Part shown: piece by piece, positions 17,759-26,638 of the stretch
Layout of the letters: each line of letters opens with the position of its first letter
How positions within the stretch are numbered: the first letter of the stretch is position 1
Origin: Membranihabitans marinus
Lineage (GTDB): Bacteria; Bacteroidota; Bacteroidia; Chitinophagales; Saprospiraceae
Direction of reading: 5' to 3'
Length of the DNA: 41,781 nt
NCBI RefSeq assembly: GCF_021729155.1
Contig: NZ_JAJQYA010000021.1
Coordinates: forward strand, 1 to 41,781
Made by a program: the position numbers and the translations under genes
The notes under the pieces: generated by a model
Told to the model about the DNA's origin: nothing
The model's database searches: none
What the model saw: the letters and a program-made list of their open reading frames with translations, nothing else

Positions 17759-19135
17759 TTATTGTTGTTTCTCCAAATATAAATCATCTTTTCCAATGAC
17801 GTACATTCGACTACTTAAAGAGTATTCTTTTTCTACATCTCCAGAATAAACCAAATTCCAATATGTCGCTGTGAACCCTTCTTTGGGTTTGTCCACATTG
17901 GTCTCAAAGCTATTAGCATTGTTGAGATTTATTTTTTCAACCGCCCATTCTTCATCTCTAAAATCGCGATCGCTGGATGTTGCCGTCCATTTTTCAATAT
18001 AAGCCACTGGCTCGTCTGAAGTCACCGACCAATTAAAACCACTGTCGTGACCTTTGTGTTGGTATTCAATGGTAGGGGTTTCATCTTCAATTACACGATC
18101 GTGAAAAAACTCAGACAGCACTTCAAATGCTTCTTGTCCCCCAGCTAAATCGTGTCCAGCATTAGGCGTATAAAAAATATAATTATCCCCTGGTATTTCG
18201 TCAATATAGTTTTTAACTGCATCTACTGGCCAATAGGCATCATTGGTTCCTATAAGCAACAATTTTGGCTTGTCTAGCTGAGCTCTATAGGAATAGGGAT
18301 CGATCATTTTCACCAGTTCTTGTCCAGATTCTGATGCAATATCTTGAGCGACGCCCAATCTTACATAATCTTGTATCTCTATACTGTAATCACCCCATGA
18401 GGCGACTTGATAATCTACGTTCACTGGCATATTCAATACATCGATCACACCAGGAGCTATAGCCTTTACTCGATCATCGTTGGCTCCAGTCAACCAAGTT
18501 GTCCAACCTCTTTTCGAGAATCCAGTCAAAAGAAACTCATCGATTTGAATTCCTATTTTTTCATTACAATATTCTTGCATAGCATCCATCCCTTTGACCA
18601 CACTTTTGACCATGGGGAATAGTAATGGCCAGGTAAAGTCGCCATCATTTTTATAATTATGTAGGGTAAATGAGATAAGCGCATCCTCGGTCAAGTTGTC
18701 AAAGAGGGGTTGGTTGGGCACTTGTTTAATCACCGCTGTAATGGCTTTGTTATCTGTGGCGATTTTCAACGCGCCTTTTACGTGTTTGTCATCTAAGCTA
18801 GGATGACTTAATTTTTTGTTATTTCCTCCGGTTATTAGCAATAGCGCTTCGGATTCTACGACATCATCGGGCACGATAATGGTCAGGGAATGTTCCCATA
18901 CGATGTCATGCCATTTTTGAGAGGTCAATTTTACTTGATGGATACTGACTCCATTTTCTTTGATTACATTTTCAGCTACCCACTCATAGGTACTGTCTTC
19001 ATGCTGTAAGTAATGCCTTAGAGCGTTGTCGGCGTTGGTGGCTTCTACAGGAGCAGTAGCTGCAGGGTTTTCTTGGCAGGATAATAAGAACCCCAAGCAT
19101 AGAAAGGAAAGACATAAAATAGGTAGTGATTTCAT
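17759..19135 (-). CDS. PqaA-like (PhoPQ-activated pathogenicity-related) alpha/beta-hydrolase lipoprotein
   Basis: The 458-residue protein has a lipoprotein leader ending in LLSC (Cys20). The family features are visible: SQKWHDIVWEH at about 72-82, ITGGNN at 101-106 and GFSKRGWTTWLTG at 205-217. A Ser-Asp-His triad can be proposed as S207, D299 (GTNDAYWP) and H328 (NAGHDL). The PhoPQ_related family is an alpha/beta hydrolase group first known from enterobacterial PhoPQ regulons; its biochemical reaction is not firmly established. In this setting an esterase acting on a decorated glycan is likely. It is the first gene after the susD terminator and so begins the second transcription block. Confidence 0.83.
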   Translation of the reverse strand: MKSLPILCLSFLCLGFLLSCQENPAATAPVEATNADNALRHYLQHEDSTYEWVAENVIKENGVSIHQVKLTSQKWHDIVWEHSLTIIVPDDVVESEALLLITGGNNKKLSHPSLDDKHVKGALKIATDNKAITAVIKQVPNQPLFDNLTEDALISFTLHNYKNDGDFTWPLLFPMVKSVVKGMDAMQEYCNEKIGIQIDEFLLTGFSKRGWTTWLTGANDDRVKAIAPGVIDVLNMPVNVDYQVASWGDYSIEIQDYVRLGVAQDIASESGQELVKMIDPYSYRAQLDKPKLLLIGTNDAYWPVDAVKNYIDEIPGDNYIFYTPNAGHDLAGGQEAFEVLSEFFHDRVIEDETPTIEYQHKGHDSGFNWSVTSDEPVAYIEKWTATSSDRDFRDEEWAVEKINLNNANSFETNVDKPKEGFTATYWNLVYSGDVEKEYSLSSRMYVIGKDDLYLEKQQ

Positions 19136-19155
19136 AATTGTAGTTTTAAGAAAAA

Positions 19156-19180
19156 ATCCGGCTCTTTGACAGAGCCGGAT
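19156..19180 (-). terminator. Intrinsic terminator after susD
   Basis: A perfect 10-bp stem (ATCCGGCTCT / AGAGCCGGAT) with loop TTGAC is followed on the minus strand by a run of six T. It lies 38 bp after the susD stop and 21 bp before the next start codon. It should end most susCD transcripts and let a minority continue into the enzyme genes. Confidence 0.88.
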
Positions 19181-19217
19181 CTTATATAAAATTAATATAA
19201 ATGATTACTTCAAACCA

Positions 19218-20855
19218 TTAGTATGGTTTACCAGTACCGGCAATTAACCAAGTTTTAGACCAAGCACTGTTTTTCTCATTTTGAGAAAAGTTAGTGGTCT
19301 CTAATCTCTCAATTGCTGTACTTGCATTTGATGAATTAAAGTTCAATTCATTACTTCCATAGATATATCGCAATGGCAATACAGAACGAGCGGCAACTGA
19401 ACCTGTTTGAAGATCAGGTAAACCAGTTCTTCTATAGTCAAACCATGCTTCTTGAGCAGCTGTCCAACTAGCGATCCATTTTTGCTCAATAATCTGCTCC
19501 AAACTACCATCATAAGCTACATTGGCTTGAGCTAAATAGTCTGCGGCTGCATCACCAACACCCCACTCTTCCAAAGAAGCAGTCACTGCTTCATTGTAAT
19601 AGCCTTCAGCACCACTCAACCATCCTTTATGTGCGGCTTCTGCCAAAAGGAAATTCACTTCTGTGTATGTCATCAATCGAGCATTCAAAAGATCACCACT
19701 TGCATCTCGATACATTTCATTAAGATAAGATACAAATTTGTTCTCTGAAGTCTGACCTGGAGTTGGATTATAATTAAAACCAGAAGGCAATCCTAAATGA
19801 GTAGGTAAACCAACATAATCTTGATTAGTACTAACCGCAACCAACGACACAGAATCTTGCTCAAAATATCTTATGCCATCAATAATGGTATTGTGTTCAA
19901 TAGTACCTTTTTGTTCTTCTGTGATAAATTGCGTAGGGATTTCCACTTTTTCAAACCAAACCGCAATTCTAGGATCGTTCTTAGATCTCAAAGACTCTAC
20001 TAAAGTAGCTGCGGGTCGAATTCTTCTATAGTTAGATCCATTAGTATCATCAAATCTTGGATCAGCATTGGCAGGCCAAGCGTCACTATCTGATTGCCCT
20101 AAGAATGGCATAAGGGCACTGTCGTCGTTACTTTGAAAAATATCACCACTTTGTGCAACACTTACAAAATCACTTTGTACATCCATTTTATTGGACACTC
20201 TCATCAAATATCTCAACAGCAATGAATTGGCAAATTTTTGCCATTTTACAGGATCTCCGTTGTAATAAACATCTGCACTCGGCAAGATCTCTTTATAAGA
20301 ATCTTTAGGCGAAGACAACAACTGAGCTGCTTCTTTCAAATCGGCAATTACACCTTTGTATATCACTTCTTGTGAATCGTATTCAGGCAACAAATTTTCA
20401 TTACCACCGTCTATACCATTCAAAGCATTAAGATATGGTGCATCTCCCCAAAGGTCAGCAATTTGACCAAATAAGAAGGCTTTCATCACCAAAGATACAC
20501 CTTGATGAAATTTCAAATCTCCTTCTACAGCTTTGTCGTATACCGCTTTATTATTTCTAAGGATGTTGTAATAACCTCCCCAGTCTTGAGGACCCCAGTC
20601 ATAACTATTGTGACTACCAAACCAAGCATCCTTTTGAGTGTGTTGCATAATTCCTGCTCCTGTACCATAGCCCATACTGTTATAGGTTTTGGCCGTTTCA
20701 GTCAACACTGTCGCCAAAATCAAATTGGCATTTGCTTTTTCTATAGCTATTCCATTGGGATTGATATTCAACTCTGTCAAATCTTTACAAGACTGAAGAG
20801 ACAATGTCAATCCTAAGAATAGAACTAATACAAATATATTTTTACTATTTCTCAT
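19218..20855 (-). CDS. SusD-like nutrient-binding lipoprotein (SusD-like_2 type)
   Basis: The 545-residue protein has a lipobox leader ending in LQSC (Cys23) and the N-terminal pattern LTELNINPNG, with GAGIMQHTQK a little later, typical of the SusD-like_2 (RagB-related) group. The C-terminal half has the EAWFDYRRTGLPDL segment common to SusD proteins. It should sit on the cell surface as the lid of the SusC channel and bind the polymer or oligomer to be imported. It lies 11 bp after susC and is followed by a strong terminator. Length is in the normal range. The ligand cannot be deduced from this sequence. Confidence 0.93.
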   Translation of the reverse strand: MRNSKNIFVLVLFLGLTLSLQSCKDLTELNINPNGIAIEKANANLILATVLTETAKTYNSMGYGTGAGIMQHTQKDAWFGSHNSYDWGPQDWGGYYNILRNNKAVYDKAVEGDLKFHQGVSLVMKAFLFGQIADLWGDAPYLNALNGIDGGNENLLPEYDSQEVIYKGVIADLKEAAQLLSSPKDSYKEILPSADVYYNGDPVKWQKFANSLLLRYLMRVSNKMDVQSDFVSVAQSGDIFQSNDDSALMPFLGQSDSDAWPANADPRFDDTNGSNYRRIRPAATLVESLRSKNDPRIAVWFEKVEIPTQFITEEQKGTIEHNTIIDGIRYFEQDSVSLVAVSTNQDYVGLPTHLGLPSGFNYNPTPGQTSENKFVSYLNEMYRDASGDLLNARLMTYTEVNFLLAEAAHKGWLSGAEGYYNEAVTASLEEWGVGDAAADYLAQANVAYDGSLEQIIEQKWIASWTAAQEAWFDYRRTGLPDLQTGSVAARSVLPLRYIYGSNELNFNSSNASTAIERLETTNFSQNEKNSAWSKTWLIAGTGKPY

Positions 20856-20866
20856 TATTATTTTTT

Positions 20867-23800
20867 TTAGAAGTTTGCAGATAATTTGATTCCAATCGGC
20901 AATACAAATGGAGTTACATTATATCTCTCAATCCCTTGCTTAAATGAACCATTCCCTTCTGGCTGGAATGCTCTCTCTGGATCAATACCTACATCAGCTT
21001 TGGTCCACAAAATGATATTTCTACTATATACAGACAATGCAAGATTATCCATTTTCACGTTAGACATCCAAGCTTTTGGAAATTGATAGGTCAATGAAAT
21101 TTCACGCAATTTCACAAAAGAAGCATCAAACATCGCAGCTTTAGTAAAGTCCCAAGGATAGTTGTCCGCTAAAGGAATCATTTTCGTTCCTTCTCCACCT
21201 AAGTTTTCAAAGTAACCCAAGAAATTACCATCAGCATCATATTCCGGAATCACACCAGGGTTAAACACCCCACTTCCCAATGTCAATCCTAAGTCTTCGT
21301 AGAAAAACTCATATCCACCTAATTCAGGAGTTGGTCCACCAACTCTAGCTGTTTGATTAACAATTAACTCATCGGCATTGGCTTTCAAGTAATCTGCAAT
21401 ATTCCCATTAACATCGTTAGGATTAATAATTTCATCCAATTGACGTTGTGTAGCAAAATCAGACTCAGAGTATCTGTATGTTTGAGAAACAAATTGTCCA
21501 CCTTGTCTCCAATCTAAACTTGCAGAAAGGGTGAAATTTTTATATCTAAATGAAGATTGTAGCCCAATAATGAAATCTGGATTGTAGTTACCGATTTTCA
21601 CTAAATCGTTAACCCCACTTTTACTATTCCAAGATCCACCATCGTCTAATATTGGCCAACCGTAGTAAGGTGAACTTTCATCCTCTACTGTTACTAATTT
21701 TCTGTCGTAGATATTTCCTATATCATCACCTACCCAAGTATAAGCTCCTCCTTTGGCATCGGTCCAAAAATTATAAAAATCGATACCGTCAGCTAATTCT
21801 TCAATTCGAGTTCTATTGAAACTGTAATTAAGATCTACATCAAACCCTATATCTTTTGTTGAAATCAATGTTGATCCTATAGACAATTCCAAACCTCTAC
21901 TAGACACCAATCCAGCATTGATCAACTTAGTAGAATAACCAGATGATTGCGGCAAGGATAATGGCAAGATTTGATTTTCATTGTCTGAATTATAATAAGT
22001 GGTGCTAAATCGAATTTTGTCTTGAAAAAGAATCAAATCTCCACCAAACTCAAGTGAAGTAACGATTTCTGGTTTCAAGTCTGGCGTCAACAAAGTACCT
22101 GAAGTAGACAATCGAGAAACATCACCCCATGCACCAGCATTACCCAATGTAGCCAACAATCTATAAGGACCTGTATCATTACCCACTTGTGCCCAACCAG
22201 CTCTTAATTTCACCATATCTACATTATTGCCCATATTAAATATATTGTTCAACAATGCACTTACTGTAGCTGATGGATAAAAATATGATCGATTCGCTTC
22301 AGGCAATGTACTCGACCAATCATTTCTAGCTGATAAATCTACGTAAACCATGTCTTTATAACCAATACTTGCCAATCCATATACACTATTAATGGCTTTT
22401 TGGCTCCAAGAACTTCTATATTCCAAGTTAGACGGTAGAATATTAGATACATTATATAGACCAGGCAAGGTCAAGCTACTACCTTCTTGAGAAGAAGAAG
22501 ACGCTTTTTGATACATTAAGTTACCCCCTGCAGAAGCTGAGAATGAAAAGTCACTCACGTATTTTCTATAGGTCAACAACAATGAAGCATTACTTTCTGA
22601 TCGTGCTATTTTTGAAATACCGTAAGCTCCTTGTTGATTTCTACCATAGCTATAAGGTATAATAGATTCTCTTTCCTCACTCAATCGATCCAAGGCATAG
22701 GTAAAAGTCGCTGTTAAATCATCAGTTAATTTATAATCCAAGCCAATGTTTCCATAAACTCGATCTCTATTGAATGAATTATCCACTTCATAAGCCAAGA
22801 AATAAGGATTGTTGTGATCAGGCACTTGATATTGTTGAATATCTTCTACAGCCCAATAATCTTGAAGAGTAGTGATGTCTATATGAGGTGATACCGCATA
22901 AGCCCATTGCAATGGATTCGTTCCTCTATTACCTGAAGGTACATTGTTAGAGTGTGTTCTCCCCACATTGATATTGGTATTAAAAGACAATCTCTTATTA
23001 ATATCATAATTAGCACTTAAATTCAATGAATTTCTGTACAAATCAGACCCTGGGATAATTCCTTCATTGTTCATATTAGTATATGAGGCTCTAAAAGAAC
23101 TAGTCGCACTACCACCACTAATGGCTATATTATTGGTATTGGTAATACCAGTTTGCAAGAAGTTTTCTACATTATTAGGATAAGATTTCAACAAAGAAGG
23201 AACGGGATTTCCATCAGCATCCAAAGGACTGTTAAACTGGATGGCACTTTGTCCTATATCCAATTGTGGTCCTAATCTAGCTGCACTACCTTCTTCAATA
23301 ACCAATGGTCCACCGGTCAATTGTCCCCATTGTTCTTCAGTAAATGGAGTCACACCTGTTGCAAACAAACTATGATACTTCAAATACTCATATGGTCGAT
23401 CGAAGACCACACTACTATTCAAAGAAACTTTCATCTTTTGATTTTTCTGACCAGTTTTAGTGGTAATCAATACAACTCCATTACCTGCTCTTGAACCGTA
23501 TAAGGCAGATGCACCTGCACCTTTTAAGATAGATACATTTTCAATATCTGAGGCATTTAAATCAGAAATAGCATTCCCATAATCCACGATATTTCTACTC
23601 CCTACCTCTGAAGTATTCCCTGCAAATGAATTTTGGACAGGCACTCCATCAATCACAAACAAAGGTTGATTGTCTCCAGACAATGAAGTTGCTCCACGAA
23701 TGATCATACTTACTGAAGATCCAGCATTTCCTCCTGAACTATTAATAGTTACACCAGGAGCCTTACCAGACAATGCATTCAACACATTCTCCTGTATTAC

Positions 23801-24226
23801 TTCATTCAATGAGCCACCATCGATTTCTTCAACAGCATAACCCAAAGATTTTTTCTCTCGCGAAATACCCAAAGCCGTTACCACTACTTCATCCAAAGTA
23901 GCAGAATTCACTTCCAATTGAATTTGAATGGAAGCTCTACCATTTACAGGCACTTCTTGTGATAAGTATCCTATATAAGACACCAATAAAACAGCATCAG
24001 AGGCCACATCCTTCAATGCAAAATTCCCATCAAAATCGGTTGAAGTACCATTGGCGGTACCCTTTACCAGCACATTCACCCCAATTAGAGGCTCATTGTT
24101 TTCGTCGACCACAGTACCAGTCAATTCGTCTATTGCACCAATATCCGCATAGGATAAATTTGGATTAAGCAACAAACAAAACAACAGGGACAATACGACA
24201 CCCATTTTTTGTACACTTAGTTTCAT
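20867..24226 (-). CDS. SusC/RagA-like TonB-dependent outer-membrane transporter
   Basis: The protein has about 1119 residues. A signal peptide (about 1-28) is followed by a carboxypeptidase-regulatory-like domain with TGTVVDENNEPLIGVNV (about 38-54) and a TonB plug containing LDEVVVTALGI, RGATSL and PLFVIDGVPV, the SusC signature region. The rest is a beta barrel ending in Phe (KLSANF), as expected for outer-membrane proteins. The start is the ATG at 24226; a TTG one codon earlier is less likely. It imports a ligand captured by SusD using TonB energy. It is first in the transcription unit, with a candidate promoter about 210 bp upstream and a divergent AraC gene. Confidence 0.95.
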   Translation of the reverse strand: MKLSVQKMGVVLSLLFCLLLNPNLSYADIGAIDELTGTVVDENNEPLIGVNVLVKGTANGTSTDFDGNFALKDVASDAVLLVSYIGYLSQEVPVNGRASIQIQLEVNSATLDEVVVTALGISREKKSLGYAVEEIDGGSLNEVIQENVLNALSGKAPGVTINSSGGNAGSSVSMIIRGATSLSGDNQPLFVIDGVPVQNSFAGNTSEVGSRNIVDYGNAISDLNASDIENVSILKGAGASALYGSRAGNGVVLITTKTGQKNQKMKVSLNSSVVFDRPYEYLKYHSLFATGVTPFTEEQWGQLTGGPLVIEEGSAARLGPQLDIGQSAIQFNSPLDADGNPVPSLLKSYPNNVENFLQTGITNTNNIAISGGSATSSFRASYTNMNNEGIIPGSDLYRNSLNLSANYDINKRLSFNTNINVGRTHSNNVPSGNRGTNPLQWAYAVSPHIDITTLQDYWAVEDIQQYQVPDHNNPYFLAYEVDNSFNRDRVYGNIGLDYKLTDDLTATFTYALDRLSEERESIIPYSYGRNQQGAYGISKIARSESNASLLLTYRKYVSDFSFSASAGGNLMYQKASSSSQEGSSLTLPGLYNVSNILPSNLEYRSSWSQKAINSVYGLASIGYKDMVYVDLSARNDWSSTLPEANRSYFYPSATVSALLNNIFNMGNNVDMVKLRAGWAQVGNDTGPYRLLATLGNAGAWGDVSRLSTSGTLLTPDLKPEIVTSLEFGGDLILFQDKIRFSTTYYNSDNENQILPLSLPQSSGYSTKLINAGLVSSRGLELSIGSTLISTKDIGFDVDLNYSFNRTRIEELADGIDFYNFWTDAKGGAYTWVGDDIGNIYDRKLVTVEDESSPYYGWPILDDGGSWNSKSGVNDLVKIGNYNPDFIIGLQSSFRYKNFTLSASLDWRQGGQFVSQTYRYSESDFATQRQLDEIINPNDVNGNIADYLKANADELIVNQTARVGGPTPELGGYEFFYEDLGLTLGSGVFNPGVIPEYDADGNFLGYFENLGGEGTKMIPLADNYPWDFTKAAMFDASFVKLREISLTYQFPKAWMSNVKMDNLALSVYSRNIILWTKADVGIDPERAFQPEGNGSFKQGIERYNVTPFVLPIGIKLSANF

Positions 24227-24418
24227 CAATAATTGTTTTTTCGTGTTAGTTAAAAAAAAAGCCCTATATACTATGAAATGCGAAATATCGCAAACTCATA
24301 TCCATAATTTAATGCAATGGTATTGTTAACTTAACATAACCCATTCCTTTATTGGCAAAAAACACCTGACCTAAAAAAAAATCACAGTATCCAAATTTCA
24401 AATACCCATTTTTTTTGA

Positions 24419-24472
24419 ACCTAAGTCAATATTTTTCACCCTCCAAAGTTAAATTTGTTAACACCTAGGTCA
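24419..24472 (-). promoter_or_regulatory. Candidate susC promoter with flanking direct repeats
   Basis: On the minus strand TAACTTTG (24444-24451) matches the Bacteroidota -7 consensus TAnnTTTG exactly. Nineteen bases upstream ATG takes the place of the -33 TTG. Two near-identical decamers, ACCTAAGTCA (24419-24428) and ACCTAGGTCA (24463-24472), lie on either side with 44 bp between their starts, about four helical turns. They could bind the divergent AraC regulator. The predicted susC leader would be about 210 nt. Confidence 0.4.
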
Positions 24473-24780
24473 TTTGTAGATACTATCCAAAACACATACT
24501 ATTCTATCTTTTGATACTTTATTGCCTACAGTAAAAATACTTTAAATAGCTGAGATTGAGAAATAAGAATATTTTATATTTAATTTACCTTAATTAACAT
24601 TTGTTTATAATTTTAAAAAAAATCAACTTAAACAAAATCTAAATATAGATTTTTTCAATAATAACACCAAACACACAATAACACTACTCAAACACATAAA
24701 ATAAAAAAATATAATTTCACTATATATTCACATCACAATATTATTCCAACACAAATCCTTCCTCTAATTACCATTAATCT

Positions 24781-24822
24781 CACACAAAAATTCAGAGACA
24801 AAAGTAGATGCACACAAAAATT
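24781..24822 (+). promoter_or_regulatory. Perfect 12-bp direct repeat upstream of the AraC gene
   Basis: CACACAAAAATT occurs at 24781-24792 and again at 24811-24822, exactly 30 bp apart, about three helical turns. The second copy covers the place expected for a -33 box if TATTTTG at 24833-24839 is a degenerate -7 element. The arrangement is typical of tandem AraC-family half-sites and would fit autoregulation. Confidence 0.4.
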
Positions 24823-24893
24823 ACTACAATACTATTTTGACTTTACATTTTAAAATTGCTATATTCATCCACTTTAATGGGTAAAAATACTAT

Positions 24894-25814
24894 ATGAAAC
24901 CGATTTTAAGAAAAGTAGATTCCAATGCAGAACACTCTTTTAGTGTCAGAGAAAATGTATATCCTTTTCTATATAATTACTGGCATTATCATCCCGAAGT
25001 CGAACTTACTTATATTAGAAAAAGTTCGGGAACTCGACTGGCCGGAGACAGTATCGATCGATTTAGCGATGGTGATTTAATCCTTCTCGGCCCCAATCTC
25101 CCCCATATGTGGCGAAACGACGATGTGTATTTTGAAAAGTCGTCAGACCAACATATTGAAGCCGTAGCCATTCATTTTAGAGAAGACTTTTGGGGAAGTA
25201 CATTTTTGGACTTACCGGAAAACAAACACATTAAAGAATTAATTAGAAAATCTAAACGAGGATTAAAAATAAAAGGCAAGACCCATGCCATTATCTCTCA
25301 GCAAATGGAAACCATCTTGCAGGTTAAAGGCACTAAACGCATCTTACAGTTATTGCAAATACTAGACATCCTCGCTTTATCAGAAGAATTGGAACCACTG
25401 TCGAGTCAGGGATTTATCGACGACTACAAAATGGATCCCAATGATAAGATTAACGAAATATACCAATACACCCTTTCTAATTTTAAAAATGGCATTAGCA
25501 TTGACGAAGTGGCTCAACACGTACACATATCCCCCAATTACTTTTGCCGGTATTTCAAAAAAAGAACCTCTAAGACCTTTATTGAATTCGTTACCGAACT
25601 AAGGGTAGGTCATGCCTGTAAACTCATACTCGATGGCAATCTCAGTATTTCTCAGATTTGCTATGAAAGTGGATTCAACAACTTATCCAACTTCAATCGC
25701 AAATTCAAGGAATTGACCGGACAGGCACCCAGCGATTACTACAAAGAATACTCCAAAAACAACAGCATCTCCAACCTTCACCCCAATGTAATCAGAGATC
25801 TAGAACACAACTAA
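24894..25814 (+). CDS. AraC-family transcriptional regulator
   Basis: The 306-residue protein has an N-terminal cupin-like sensor domain (WHYHPEVELTYI at about 30-41, GDLILLGPNLPHMW at 60-73) and a C-terminal AraC DNA-binding domain. The two helix-turn-helix units are at about 202-223 (IDEVAQHVHISPNYFCRYFK) and 251-272 (ISQICYESGFNNLSNFNRKF), followed by the usual GQAPSDYY. The sensor domain is of the type that binds sugars. Divergent orientation from susC makes it the likely regulator of the locus, replacing the hybrid two-component or ECF sigma regulators of many other SusCD loci. Two repeat sets in the intergenic region are plausible operators. The gene is followed by a bidirectional terminator. 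Confidence 0.92.
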   Translation: MKPILRKVDSNAEHSFSVRENVYPFLYNYWHYHPEVELTYIRKSSGTRLAGDSIDRFSDGDLILLGPNLPHMWRNDDVYFEKSSDQHIEAVAIHFREDFWGSTFLDLPENKHIKELIRKSKRGLKIKGKTHAIISQQMETILQVKGTKRILQLLQILDILALSEELEPLSSQGFIDDYKMDPNDKINEIYQYTLSNFKNGISIDEVAQHVHISPNYFCRYFKKRTSKTFIEFVTELRVGHACKLILDGNLSISQICYESGFNNLSNFNRKFKELTGQAPSDYYKEYSKNNSISNLHPNVIRDLEHN

Positions 25815-25822
25815 TACCAAAA

Positions 25823-25852
25823 AAGCAGTCCTCATTTCACTGAGAACTGCTT
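25823..25852. terminator. Bidirectional intrinsic terminator
   Basis: Arms AAGCAGTCCTCA (25823-25834) and TGAGAACTGCTT (25841-25852) form a 12-bp stem with one mismatch and a six-base loop. On the minus strand it is followed by a T run; on the plus strand a weaker T-rich stretch follows. It lies between convergent genes ending at 25814 and 25903. Confidence 0.75.
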
Positions 25853-25902
25853 CACTTTTATTGTAACATTCGCAAATTAAACGAATTACATTTTATAATT
25901 GA

Positions 25903-26553
25903 CTAAGGCAAAGGCCTTACCATAACGTCTTTAAAATAGACGATACTTTTGGGATCGTGTGCCTGAAAAGCAAATGTACCACTGGTCAACACCCTAAACT
26001 GTCTATCCCCCTCCTCTCTTTTCGGATTATCTGGCTCAGTATAGTCCACTACCACGGTATCATTGATCTTGATAATGATTCTCTTCCCCTCTACTTTAAT
26101 GTACTCTGTAAACCACTCATCATCTCCTACATATCGCTCAGCCACCTCAATTACATCATACAAACTTCCCGTCTTTTTCCAATCGCCGTGGGTATTATTG
26201 ACCTGGACCTCGTACCCTATCTTGGGCCAAGAAGTCTCTTGGTATTTGGTATGAATGTATATCCCTGAATTTGAGTTTGACATAGTCTTCACCTTAGTCT
26301 TGAATTCAAAATTCTTAAAGTTATGATTTTCCACATCTCCTACGTAATACAAATGAGCTTTGGGTCCATTGACCTTAATACAACCATCCTCTATGGAGAA
26401 ACTAGACGCATTGGTACCGACCTTCCAACCATTTAAGGTCTGACCGTCAAACAATGAAATCCAGCCCTTGTCGCTGTCCATAGCATTTTGGGTCATCGAG
26501 CGATTACATCCCATACTCAACACAATGAGAATGAGCAAACTAAATCTATACAT
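25903..26553 (-). CDS. DUF1080 (3-keto-disaccharide hydrolase family) lipoprotein
   Basis: The 216-residue protein has a lipobox leader ending in LSMGC (Cys16). The DUF1080 jelly-roll pattern is clear: WISLFDGQTLNGWKVG at about 31-46, a central NSGIYIHTKYQ and a late GTFAFQAHDP. The family includes hydrolases of 3-keto-glycosides and is frequently encoded next to Gfo/Idh oxidoreductases, as here (26639-28102). The protein is probably periplasmic or surface bound. A strong hairpin between the two genes should reduce read-through, so this gene may have lower or separate expression. I see no exact promoter motif in the 85-bp gap. Confidence 0.87.
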   Translation of the reverse strand: MYRFSLLILIVLSMGCNRSMTQNAMDSDKGWISLFDGQTLNGWKVGTNASSFSIEDGCIKVNGPKAHLYYVGDVENHNFKNFEFKTKVKTMSNSNSGIYIHTKYQETSWPKIGYEVQVNNTHGDWKKTGSLYDVIEVAERYVGDDEWFTEYIKVEGKRIIIKINDTVVVDYTEPDNPKREEGDRQFRVLTSGTFAFQAHDPKSIVYFKDVMVRPLP

Positions 26554-26580
26554 ATTCCATTTTTATATTCTTAAAAAATC

Positions 26581-26618
26581 AAAACTCCCCTAATATTAAA
26601 TAAAATTAGGGGAGTTTT
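26581..26618 (-). terminator. Perfect 14-bp intrinsic terminator/attenuator
   Basis: AAAACTCCCCTAAT (26581-26594) pairs perfectly with ATTAGGGGAGTTTT (26605-26618) around a 10-base loop, with T-rich sequence after it on the minus strand. It follows the oxidoreductase stop by about 20 bp and precedes the DUF1080 start by 27 bp, so it either ends the transcript or attenuates expression of the second gene. Confidence 0.85.
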
Positions 26619-26638
26619 TAAATATATTCTATTAAAAT

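Larger units (their letters stand above)
24227..24893. other. Divergent regulatory region between susC and the AraC gene
   Basis: No coding frame is seen in these 667 bp, which are very AT-rich. The region holds a small palindrome TGCGA-AATA-TCGCA (24279-24292) in the probable susC leader, a candidate susC promoter (24444-24451), two related decamers flanking it, and a 12-bp perfect direct repeat in front of the AraC gene. These are listed separately. The middle part, about 24540-24770, is A-rich on the plus strand and shows no clear structure. Confidence 0.6.

Noticed and set aside
24227-24229. TTG start for susC
   Set aside because: The immediately following ATG at 24226 is the more likely start and changes the protein by only one residue.
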